From Chrysophaeum taylorii (taxonomy: Eukaryota; Sar; Pelagophyceae; Pelagomonadales; Pelagomonadaceae): 64,000 nt of DNA. Under the pieces are notes generated by a model. The model did no database searches and was not told the origin of the DNA. It saw only the letters and a list, made by a program, of their open reading frames with translations. This document shows positions 21,295-29,513 of the stretch, piece after piece; positions within the stretch are counted from its first letter, which is position 1, and every line of letters begins with the position of its first letter. Made by a program: the position numbers and the translations under genes. The DNA lies in the NCBI GenBank assembly GCA_029834535.1, contig JAQMWT010000432.1:114330-178329 (forward strand). The letters run 5' to 3'.

Positions 21295-22617
21295 TCATGC
21301 CGGGTGGTCGTCGACGATCTCACGACCACCACCACGACCACCACCACCATGATGCGGGTCGAGGAGGAGGACTCGGGCGATGACGTTCTCGAAGGCGTGT
21401 TGCTGTAGGACGTCGAGGGGCTTGAGGTTAGGGTTGACAAAACCGGGGGGGAGGTCGGCCTCCTCGGCGACGCGGTCGGCGAGGGCGTCGGCGAGGGCGC
21501 TATGGTCCCTGCCGAAGACGGGGGCAGCGAGGTCGGCGATATCGGCGAGGGAATGGAACTCGAGGGTGGCGGCGAGGGCGGCGGGGACGTCGAGGCGCGC
21601 GTCGGAGCAGAGATCGACGACAATTTTTAGGACGGAAACGTCGTCGAGAAGCGTCGAGGGGACCCAATTTTCGTTGAAGAAGACGGCGGGGGTGCCCGTG
21701 GCGAGGTGGGCCTTGTCCGGGAAGGCGTCGAGGGCGTCGGGGTTGGCCGCGTGCGGTCGCCACGCGGAAAACGTGCGACCGAGAGGCGTTTTAGCAAACT
21801 CTATCGCGAGCAAGCGGACGACGGGGTCCGGCGAGGGTTCGAGGATGTCGGCGACGACGCGCGCCAGGAGCTTTGAATCGAGAATTTTCGCGGGGCAGGC
21901 GTCGGGGGGAGGCGGGGGTCTCTTGGCAGCGTCGCCGACGGCGGCCGAAAGGCGAGCAGAAATTTCGAGAGCCTCGTCGCTCGCGGCGAGACGCGCGCGC
22001 GCGGGACTGGACGATCTCGAGGTGGGCACGAAGAGTTCGGCGGCCAGGGCACGCGATAGGTCCTTGATCGTCTTGTCGGCCAGGCGCGCCGCGGCGAGCG
22101 TCCTGACTTTGGCGTCGGTCGCGCCGAGCGTCGAGCAGACCGATCGGACGAGCTCGCCGAGTTGTTCCTCGTCGAGCACCGACCGCGGGGCCCACTCGTC
22201 CCCGAGGAAGTCCGGCAGCGCGTACCGCTCCCGGAGCCACGCGATCGCCGCGGCCTCGGCGGCGCCCAGCGGCGACAACAGCCGCGCCATCGCGCCCAAC
22301 GTCAGCTCCTCGACGAGCAGGGCGACCACGAGAAGCCGGAGCGTCGCGCGGCTCGGTTCGGTTCCGTCGTCCTCGACATCCTTGACGATCTCCAGCCGAC
22401 CGCTCGCGTGATCGGCCCAGCTCACGCGCTTCTGGAGAGTCTTTGGCCGCCGCCGCTGCTGCTGCTGCTGCTCGGATTCGTCGACGATGATGATACGGTC
22501 CCCGCGGTCGAACTCGGCCGGGGCTTTCCTGCAGCACAACGTATCCATCGTGCTGTAGGTGTCCACGTACTCGGCGTCCTCGGTGTTCTCCGATTGGGAA
22601 CACAGCACACACCCCAT
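21295..22617 (-). CDS. Predicted N-myristoylated protein with PP1-binding RVxF motif
   Basis: About 440 residues. The frame has three candidate ATGs (22638, 22635, 22617). Starting at 22617 gives MGCVLCSQS, a textbook N-myristoylation plus palmitoylation sequence (Gly2, Cys3, Cys6, Ser7), so I prefer it. Residues 63-67 are KRVSW in the context LQKRVSWADHASGRLE, matching the RVxF docking motif of protein phosphatase 1 regulators such as the PPP1R3 group (K-R-V-x-F-A-D). A Gln run and an Arg-rich patch precede it. The remaining 370 residues are helical and Ala/Leu/Asp-rich with no recognised domain, ending in a Gly/His-rich tail. Inference: a membrane-anchored PP1 regulator. It is convergent with the upstream gene (73 bp between stops) and divergent from BBS4 (159 bp between starts). 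Confidence 0.7.
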   Translation of the reverse strand: MGCVLCSQSENTEDAEYVDTYSTMDTLCCRKAPAEFDRGDRIIIVDESEQQQQQRRRPKTLQKRVSWADHASGRLEIVKDVEDDGTEPSRATLRLLVVALLVEELTLGAMARLLSPLGAAEAAAIAWLRERYALPDFLGDEWAPRSVLDEEQLGELVRSVCSTLGATDAKVRTLAAARLADKTIKDLSRALAAELFVPTSRSSSPARARLAASDEALEISARLSAAVGDAAKRPPPPPDACPAKILDSKLLARVVADILEPSPDPVVRLLAIEFAKTPLGRTFSAWRPHAANPDALDAFPDKAHLATGTPAVFFNENWVPSTLLDDVSVLKIVVDLCSDARLDVPAALAATLEFHSLADIADLAAPVFGRDHSALADALADRVAEEADLPPGFVNPNLKPLDVLQQHAFENVIARVLLLDPHHGGGGRGGGREIVDDHPA

Positions 22618-22776
22618 CCAGGACGAGAAGTCCATCATCAGCAGCAGCAGCACACTCGCGGCGGGCGGGGTCGGGCGGCCTTTTTTTCTCGTCCTCAACG
22701 GATTCTTTCACGTAACAACGGATCTATAAACCTCGAAGAAAATTAAAAGTTCACGATTTTAACGCCGCCGCCGCCG

Positions 22777-24027
22777 ATGGCTCGGGCGGCGTACAAGCCT
22801 CCCGAGCGGCACAACTTTCTGATCGCGCGGTACTTCGCGCGGCAGGAGTTCGACGAGTGCCTCGAGGTGGTGGAGACTGCCCTCGAGGAGGAGAGCGGGG
22901 GACTCAACGAGTACCCTTTGACCGTCAAGGCAATGATCCTGAGGCAGCAGGGCCGCATCCAAGAGAGCCTCCAGCTGTTCCAGGCGGCGACGTGTCTCAA
23001 CCCGGGAAACATCGCCAACCTCAAGCAGGTCGGCCATTCGTTGTACCTGCTGGGTAAACACAAGGCGGCCCTCGACGTCTACGGCGAGGCCTCGGACGTC
23101 GTCGTCGTCGCGAATTCCGCCGCGAGGAGCGAAGTCGACTGGGAAATCCACCACAACAGCGGCCTCTGCCACGCGCATTTGAAACAGTACGAAGAGGCGA
23201 TCGCGTGTTTCACAAGGGCGAACGCGATTTGCCGCCACGACGACACGTTTTTGCAGCTCGGAAAAGTCTACCAGCAGCAGGACCGACACGCGGACGCCCT
23301 CAGGGTGTACCAGGACGCGCTCGATTTCTCGCCCGAAAATCCCGAGCTCCTCTGCATGGTTGGGTTGACCTACCTAAGACTCGACGACCACCAGCGCGCC
23401 TTTGATTATCTCGGAAACGCCCTCGCGTTCGACCCCAAGAACGCCAAGGCCATCCTCGCCGCCGGCTCGATCATCCAGGACAACGGCGAAATGGACGTCG
23501 CGCTCCACAAGTACCGCGTCGCCGCCGCGACCCAAGCACCACATTCCCCCCAGTTGTGGAACAACATCGGCATGGCCCTCTTTGGCAAGGGCAAACGCGT
23601 CGCCGCCGTATCCTGCCTCAAGCGCGCGCTCTACCTGGACCCGTTCGAGTGGATCATCGCATACAATCTCGGCCTCGTCCACCTCCACACGGCCCAGTTC
23701 GCCTCGGCATTCCACCACCTCTCGGCCTCCATCAACCTCAAGCCGGACTACGCGGCGACCTTCATGTGCCTCGGAATCGCGCTCGCGAACCTCGACGATC
23801 CCGGCAACGCCGTCGACGCCTTTAAAAAGTCACTTTCCCTCGAGGACGCTCACCTCACGCGCCTCAACTTTGCCCTGGTTTTGTTCAACCAAGGCCGCCA
23901 CAGTGACGCCAAGTCGCACTTGGACGCTTTTACCAAGCTCGCGTCCGCCCTCGACGCCACCGACGATCTACACGCGGATACCTTCGACCGCGCCACCGTC
24001 CTGGATTCCATGCTCTCCTCCTCATAA
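22777..24027 (+). CDS. BBS4: BBS4, BBSome TPR subunit
   Basis: 416 residues in a single exon. It is tetratricopeptide repeats throughout, and the sequence follows animal BBS4 closely: an ERHNFLIARYFARQEFDEC start, GRIQESLQLFQAATCLNP, LLGKHKAALDVYGEA, LDFSPENPELL, ALAFDPKNAKAILAAGSI, LWNNIGMALFGKGKRVAAVSC and ASAFHHLSASINLKPDYA. BBS4 is a subunit of the BBSome, the coat that moves membrane proteins into and out of cilia and is recruited at centriolar satellites. It lacks the extra C-terminal Ser/Pro-rich tail of the vertebrate protein. The presence of BBS4 implies a ciliated or flagellated stage. The stop lies 6 bp from the stop of the convergent downstream gene. Confidence 0.92.
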   Translation: MARAAYKPPERHNFLIARYFARQEFDECLEVVETALEEESGGLNEYPLTVKAMILRQQGRIQESLQLFQAATCLNPGNIANLKQVGHSLYLLGKHKAALDVYGEASDVVVVANSAARSEVDWEIHHNSGLCHAHLKQYEEAIACFTRANAICRHDDTFLQLGKVYQQQDRHADALRVYQDALDFSPENPELLCMVGLTYLRLDDHQRAFDYLGNALAFDPKNAKAILAAGSIIQDNGEMDVALHKYRVAAATQAPHSPQLWNNIGMALFGKGKRVAAVSCLKRALYLDPFEWIIAYNLGLVHLHTAQFASAFHHLSASINLKPDYAATFMCLGIALANLDDPGNAVDAFKKSLSLEDAHLTRLNFALVLFNQGRHSDAKSHLDAFTKLASALDATDDLHADTFDRATVLDSMLSSS

Positions 24028-24033
24028 ATAACG

Positions 24034-24606
24034 TTATGATGATGATGATGATGATGATGTGCGCAGCGCTTTCGTCGGCGGCGGCGGCTCGTCGTCTCGT
24101 CGTCGCCACCCCGTCTCGAAGGACCCTCCCGAGGATCCGGAAGATAGGAAGCCGCGCGGCGCGAGACCGACCCATCCGCTCTCCCCAAGAGGCGAAGGAG
24201 GCTTCCTATCGCCTTTCCCCCCCGAGATCGCCCTGTCGAGCGCGTCCCCGAGAGCGCGCGCGTATTGTTCGAGCATCTCGGCGTCGCCCGGCGACGCTTT
24301 GAGGGGTGCTCTTTCCTCCTTGCGGCGCAGCGCGGCGCGGCGGGCCGGCGGCGCGGATGAAAGCACCTTCTCGATCGACTCGCCGCCCGTGAGCGCGTCG
24401 AGGGAGCCCCATCGCTCGGCGACTACGTCTTCGAGCCCCCGACCGCTCGCTCGCGCCTCCTCGATCGCGCGCCGCAGAGCGGCTGCCCTGTAGCTCGCGC
24501 CGCCGTCCGTCGCCAAATTCCCGCGCGGGGCCTCCTCCTCCCTCTTCGCCTCGACGCCGCCGCGCTTCTCCTCGTCGCCAGACCATCGCAGTCCCTTGAG
24601 CAACAT
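24034..24606 (-). CDS. Small protein of unknown function
   Basis: About 190 residues, reading MLLKGLRWSGDEEKRGG from the ATG at 24606. The frame is open further 5', but a pyrimidine/acceptor-like cccccacag at about 24620 suggests that sequence is untranslated or intronic. A central segment ASYRAAALRRAIEEARASGR followed by LEDVVAERWGSLDALTGG looks like a conserved helical motif. The rest is basic and Pro/Ser-rich. The C-terminus is a Ser run encoded by the (ATG)n microsatellite at 24036-24058. I do not recognise the family; a nuclear or splicing-related basic protein is possible but unsupported. Confidence 0.5.
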   Translation of the reverse strand: MLLKGLRWSGDEEKRGGVEAKREEEAPRGNLATDGGASYRAAALRRAIEEARASGRGLEDVVAERWGSLDALTGGESIEKVLSSAPPARRAALRRKEERAPLKASPGDAEMLEQYARALGDALDRAISGGKGDRKPPSPLGESGWVGLAPRGFLSSGSSGGSFETGWRRRDDEPPPPTKALRTSSSSSSS

Positions 24607-24851
24607 TATGTATGTATGTACCACCTGTGGGGGAGAAATCATCGCGGCACGCAAGGGTACGAGCCAGCCACACACACTCCCCAGATCTCTAGCGCGGCAC
24701 ACGAGAGCCGGGTGACTCCGAACAAGGCCCCTCTGCGTCGCGCGTTGACGTACCTCAATGCTCCACAAACCTCGTCTCCTGCACTTTCCCCAGCGTAGCG
24801 TTGGGGATTGATTGATTCACTGTCTAGTGTTTTTTGGGGCGAAAGGGGGTG
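24607..24851. other. Upstream region of the small unknown gene
   Basis: Contains a short (TGTA)n-type stretch at 24607-24619 and otherwise nothing recognisable. Confidence 0.4.
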
Positions 24852-25293
24852 GCACAGGGGTATATATAGCCCCGGGCACCCCCACACACCAGGACCGGCA
24901 TTCCTACCCTCTCTTTTGGTTATGGGCCCTTAAAGCGGTCGATGTGGATCGCGCGTTCGAATCCGCCCCACCGCAGCGCCGCAAGGAGTGTGTGAGTGCC
25001 TTCGAAGCAGTTGCCATCGGCAACTGCTGGAGCCCCGTCGTCTAGCACACACACTAGACCCCCCTCATCTGGGCGCTTTCACTTACCAGGACCGGGTTTT
25101 CATCTCCAACGCAGGTGTTCATCTGAAGCAGATGGCGTTGTCGTCGTCTGCTGGGTCCCCACCGTCTCGCATACACATACATGCTTGACTCGCCCCAGAT
25201 GTTTACGTTTCACTATGATGGGGAAGCACAGGGGTATGTATAGCCCCGGGCGCTCACACACACCAGGACCGGCATTCCTACCCTCTCTTTTGG
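24852..25293 (+). repeat. TRIM-like or tandem repeat, copy 1 (442 bp, 68-bp direct ends)
   Basis: The 68-bp ends (24852-24919 and 25226-25293) begin gcacaggggtat-tatagccccgggc and finish cggcattcctaccctctcttttgg. The same arrangement occurs at 58428-58866. The left end contains the TATA-box-like tatatata. The internal 306 bp include gttcgaatccgccccacc, which resembles a Pol III B box, and cttcacttaccaggacc. It could be a terminal-repeat element in miniature or 1.2 units of a tandem repeat with a period of about 374 bp. It ends about 140 bp upstream of the Nudix gene. Confidence 0.7.
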
Positions 25294-25431
25294 GTGGATC
25301 TATATTTCTTTTTTGAAGGCGATGGATGTTCAACAGGTAAATGAATGTGAATGTGAACACGATGTTACTAGTGAAGTGAATTGCAGTAAAAAACTTGGCG
25401 AATGAAGTGACTCTGGTAAAGTATTTTACCC

Positions 25432-26058
25432 ATGCGGTGGACGATTTGCAGTGTTTTGTTGCAAGCTGCCGCCGCCATCAACTTCTGCTCCGAGTGCGGC
25501 TCGTCTAGGATCGAGTTCCGCGTCCCGCCGGGCGATGAGCGCGAGAGATTCGTCTGCGCGGACTGCGGGACCGTCACCTACGTCAACCCCAAGATCGTGT
25601 GTGGGTGCGTCCTTCGCGCGTGCGACAACTTTCTCCTCGCCCGCCGCAACATCGACCCTCGAAGGGGCTTCTGGGGCTTCCCACAGGGTTATATGGAGCT
25701 CGGCGAGACGACGCGAGAGTGCGCCGCGAGGGAAACGCTCGAGGAGACTGGCGTGAAGATCGACCCGAGAAGACTCGAGCTCCTCGCCGTATACAATCTG
25801 CCGAACCAGGTCCAGCTCTTGTACGACCTAAATTTGGATTCTATTGTCCACGCCGACGCGACCACCGAGTCCTCGGAGATCAAGTTGTTCCACTTCGATG
25901 ATATCCCCTTTGGCGATTTGGCCTTCCCGACGGTCCGATGGGCGATCAATTTCGCGCGCGACAAATCAAGCCCACCGAGGATCCAGCAGCGTACTAAGGT
26001 TTATGACAAAGCCGCGGAGACTTGGGTCGTCGCAGACGACACTGCCTTTCCGTATTAA
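25432..26058 (+). CDS. Nudix hydrolase with N-terminal zinc ribbon (NUDT23-like)
   Basis: 208 residues. Residues 18-45 hold a zinc-ribbon pair FCSECG ... FVCADCG. The Nudix box GYMELGETTRECAARETLEETGV fits G-x5-E-x7-R-E-U-x-E-E-x-G-U completely, so metal binding and catalysis should be intact. YVNPKIVCGCVL, NIDPRRGFWGFPQGYMELGE and FDDIPFGDLAFPTVRW match plant NUDX23-type FAD/ADP-ribose pyrophosphatases, which hydrolyse FAD to FMN and AMP in chloroplasts. The N-terminus (MRWTICSVLLQAAAAINF) is hydrophobic and could be a targeting signal, but this is not clear. Single exon, with no intact neighbour within 3 kb on the 3' side. Confidence 0.88.
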   Translation: MRWTICSVLLQAAAAINFCSECGSSRIEFRVPPGDERERFVCADCGTVTYVNPKIVCGCVLRACDNFLLARRNIDPRRGFWGFPQGYMELGETTRECAARETLEETGVKIDPRRLELLAVYNLPNQVQLLYDLNLDSIVHADATTESSEIKLFHFDDIPFGDLAFPTVRWAINFARDKSSPPRIQQRTKVYDKAAETWVVADDTAFPY

Positions 26059-26550
26059 CGGAACATCCTCGCTCGTACGTACGAGGGGGGCAGGGTTTTG
26101 TGCTCGTGATAAGTACCCTCTTGTGCCGAGACCCAGCCACCGACAACAAGGCCCTGCGGCTACCCTTCTCCCGACGGCTTCCTTCCTTCCCCCTCGCGCA
26201 ACTTCGATCCGTTGTGATGCGGTGCCGGAGGCGTTCTTGGTCGCGACCGCCGTAGCCTCCGATCGAGTGATTGGTGACCGACCGACCGACCGACCGACCG
26301 ACCGACCGGGAAATGCGTCTGTTGCCTACGTGGGAACCCGGTCGGGTTAATGTTCGAAATCTCCTTCGAGGCTAGCCGCCGTCGGTAGGGGTATGCGGAG
26401 TCATGGGGGAGTCTGGCCTGGTTTCTTACTTGCGGCGAAAGAAAGAACCTTTGTGTCGCAAAGTCGAAGACCTGCGGCTTGCCGAAGTTGAGGCCATCAA
26501 GGTTCTCCTTAGCCGGAGTTGACATCGGTGCTTCTTGGAACTAGAGTTGC
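26059..26550. other. Intergenic; possible first exon on the minus strand
   Basis: On the minus strand, an ATG at 26525 opens MSTPAKENLDGLNFGKPQ and reaches a good donor (gtaagaaac) at about 26433. No following exon could be identified. It may be an orphan first exon or chance. Nothing else is visible apart from the GACC repeat. Confidence 0.2.
26277..26309. repeat. (GACC)n microsatellite
   Basis: About eight consecutive gacc units lie in the region downstream of the Nudix gene. Confidence 0.85.
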
Positions 26551-27277
26551 TGCGACGAGGTTGACGTCCTTCTATCAACAATTCGCCGGGCGTCCGGATC
26601 GAAGCGGGGCGTCGCGTGATCGAGAAAATGACGATGGAACCAAACACGGGCGTGACACCCAACGTCAAGTGGGTGGGACAGTCGAGGTCTGCGTCGCCGG
26701 TGTCCGGCCGCTCGCGTCGCCAACAAACAAAGTCGGAGGATAGATAATCCCCGTTCTCGTGCTCGAGCCTCTAGGCACAATTCCAAGCTGCGCGATCGTG
26801 CGAAGCGCCAAGCCGAGCAATCCGAGGTCGAGGCAGCGATTCTACTGCATAAGCGCATCCTCAGCGTTTGGGAGCGTGCCGAGGCCGTCGCATCCGCCAA
26901 GACGTGTCAGTTCAGGCAGGAGCGCGACGACGCTGGACGGTGGAAATCGGAAACGCTTGACGGAACTGGTGTCGCAAGTTGTTGTTGACAACGGCATCGA
27001 CTTGGCCAACGCGCTCGCCGACTTCCGTTTCATCGAGAGTCATCTCGAGGCACTCTACGTGGTCCAGTCGCTCAAGGAGCAGCTCGAAATCGACGCCACC
27101 GACGCGGTCACGTGGCGAGCGATCCAACGGTCCAAACGTGTCGCACACGAATGTGGCGATCTCGAGTTCGACGCGGAGACACGAGCCCTGGCCATGACAT
27201 TGATGGCGCAGGGCACGTCGGTGCTCGAGAATGTCTGATGCGGCGTCCTTACGATACGGTCGAGGCCACGGACCTGC

Positions 27278-27337
27278 AGGAGGGCGAGGACTGGGTCGCT
27301 CCATTGCAGGAGGGCGAGGACTGGGTCGCTCCATTGC
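27278..27337 (+). repeat. 30-bp tandem repeat, two perfect units
   Basis: The unit encodes LQEGEDWVAP in the frame that is open here. The duplication keeps the frame (30 = 10 codons). Confidence 0.8.
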
Positions 27338-27403
27338 AGTCGTTTCTGAACCTGAAGCGAAAAGGACCAAGCGTCGTCGACGAGCACATGACCGCCAAGG
27401 CTC

Positions 27404-27442
27404 ATCTGAGTCGATGATGACAAAGTCATCATCGACTCAGAT
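27404..27442. repeat. Perfect 18-bp inverted repeat with 3-nt loop
   Basis: Left arm 27404-27421 (atctgagtcgatgatgac), loop aaa, right arm 27425-27442, the exact reverse complement. It sits at a point where the decayed reading frame changes, so a templated inversion or foldback mutation is possible. Confidence 0.85.
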
Positions 27443-27642
27443 CTGGCTTGCTATAAGCGGCAGGCAACCTTCGTCAAAGCCTATGACTCGCAGCTTTCGA
27501 CATGGTACGTTCAGCAGAAAAAGACGGACTCGGTCACCAAGGAATCGGTGCGAGAGACTTGTGACCGCTGCCGAGATCAGCTTCAGACGGTTCCGGCGAC
27601 GGGCCAGGCGTGGATGAGATTCACTTTTCAAAGTCGACCATG

Positions 27643-29513
27643 ACGAATGACGACACCGGGGCTGCGCTTGTTGGCGCCAAATAGATCGCCAATATGGCAG
27701 CATGGTGCTCTTTCTCAGCGATAAGGACGAATGAGCGCGTTGTCCGACGTGCGTAAGATCATTTGCAACGTTTGGTGCAACAAGCACCGCTGTATCCTCA
27801 TCATTGTCATCGCAAACCGAAAGCGTCAAGCACAAGCTCGACGCGGCGCACGCTGGTCAAAAAGAGGCTCATTATAGCGGTATTGTGCACTGGCGTTCCA
27901 CTGGGGCCGCTCGGAAAGCATACGGCCTCCTTGGCGTGCTCCTCGCGTAAGAACGTCGTTGGATGCATTGGCCGGTACAGCGACGGGCATGTGTGATCAG
28001 TTTGATGCAAGCTGACTATCTACCAGCTCTTTGGCCTGGACCATGAATCGAGCCCCATGGTCACCACCACTTTTTGACGGCGTAAATGCGACACCTCGAC
28101 AACTTTTCGCTGTCAGCAACGTTGGAACGAAACTTTACTACGTTTTGTTCCGCGACCACGGGCAACGGACGTTGAAAGCCACTTCAAGAGCTGAGGCCAG
28201 GCTATCAAAACGTCGTTCTTGCGCAACTGCGCAGACATGCTCTCGCCCAAGGGCGAGTTTTTTTTTTTTGCGGAGATTCAGACGGTGCATACATGGACGG
28301 TCGCATCGAAGTGCGACATCACCAACAACGCACGCGAACAAACAGCTCTGGCCGAGAATGCAGGAAACTGCCCTTTCGGCTTCTGCATAAAGCGTATTCA
28401 TGGCCACTTGGCTCTGCTTCCGAAGCCACCCACCCGAGGATTTGACGTGCTTTATTGCCGACACCCGCCGGCTCCCGAATGAACGCCGACAGCACCGTCG
28501 CTCGAATGTGACTTGTATGGCCTGAACACAGAAGAACTTACTGCCCGAGGTAAAAGATGATCGCCGCCCACGACACACAAAGCCGCCAGCCACTCGCCAC
28601 GCGCTGGTATGGTGTTAGCCAAAATTAGAGTGTTACTCGCATGCTCATGAAAAGTATGCGCGCCTAGCTGCGTAGTACGAGACACTCCTAGACACCGCCG
28701 ATTCGAACCGATCACTTACCGGCAGTCGTCGACCATGAAAAGCCCCTCACCAACTGCGGCCGATACACTGGCCGTGGTTTTCGCGATTTGCCGACATTCG
28801 TGAGTCTCAAAACTTTCCGTAGTGTGCGCATGTGTTGCGTGTAGTACAGTTGTGTGCGTGTGTGTCCCGACTGTATCGTCGTCGTGGTTGTTATGGTGGT
28901 GGTGGCGGCGGCGGTCTAGATTATCTGGTGACGGCACCAGCGAATGCCATAAAAGATGGCTTGCGCGTAGTATTCGGAAGGTCGCAAGGCAGGTGACGGA
29001 ATAGCGGGGAGCCCGCGGCGGAGGAGTCTCTTTCTTCTTTCGAGAGAAGAGAAAGGCCCCGGACGGAACCAAAGTGTGCCGCACGAGCGAGCGGTAGGTA
29101 GTGCCCCCCAGACACAGACAAACAGACATTCAGATAAGCAGACAGACAGACAGACAGACAGACAGATTGACACACAATCGGGGGTGGAGTCGCATTCGAA
29201 GAAAGCGACGGCACAAGGAGCAGAAGAGGCATGAAGAAGCCTTGATGATGCTGCTGCTGCTGCTGGTATGGAGAGACCAGGGGTAAACATCCTGGGACGG
29301 ACGACGAGGGGCGGAGTAGTAGGTGCAGGTGGTGGTGGTCGTCGTCGTCGTAGGCAAGGTGTATGTGACATCAAGCGGTAGCAACAGCGGGTCCCCGACC
29401 AGGGTACGAGGTGAAGGGGTGGGCGAGGGCAATCTTATTCTCCGGCAGGATCGCGGCCAACGACGGGGGGTGTCGTCATCATCATCGTGTCGTTGGTTTC
29501 TTTAAAGAGCGCA
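27643..29513. other. Gene-poor stretch with coding remnants and simple repeats
   Basis: Short protein-like pieces on the plus strand (about 27830-27945 and 28200-28480, e.g. KTSFLRNCADMLSPKGE) look like eroded coding sequence of unknown origin. From about 28830 it becomes a run of simple sequence: gt-rich at 28845-28865, (CAGA)n at 29140-29167, and short gtc/gtg/gct runs at 28890-28915, 29250-29265 and 29322-29352. Confidence 0.4.
29140..29167. repeat. (CAGA)n microsatellite
   Basis: About seven cagacaga units. The same simple motif recurs at 57045-57077 and, in the complementary form, at 52379-52435. Confidence 0.8.

Larger units (their letters stand above)
26560..27642 (+). pseudogene. Decayed coding sequence of unknown identity
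   Basis: Protein-like, charged stretches follow one another on the plus strand in changing frames. They are about 26755-26985 (RDRAKRQAEQSEVEAAILLH), 26950-27238 (DNGIDLANALADFRFIESHL), 27240-27417 (DLQEGEDWVAPLQEGEDW) and 27420-27642 (DLACYKRQATFVKAYDSQL). Each looks coding, but at least three frame changes separate them and no GT-AG introns explain all of them. I do not recognise the family. It includes a 30-bp tandem repeat and an 18-bp perfect palindrome. An unannotated multi-exon gene remains possible. Confidence 0.35.

Noticed and set aside
24950-24985. TRNA gene suggested by gcgttcgaatccgcc
   Set aside because: Stem pairing around the TTCGAAT loop fails and no A box or acceptor stem is visible; it is only a B-box-like word inside the 442-bp repeat.
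26277-26309. CRISPR-like array from GACC repeats
   Set aside because: The units are 4 bp with no spacers; it is a microsatellite in a eukaryotic genome.
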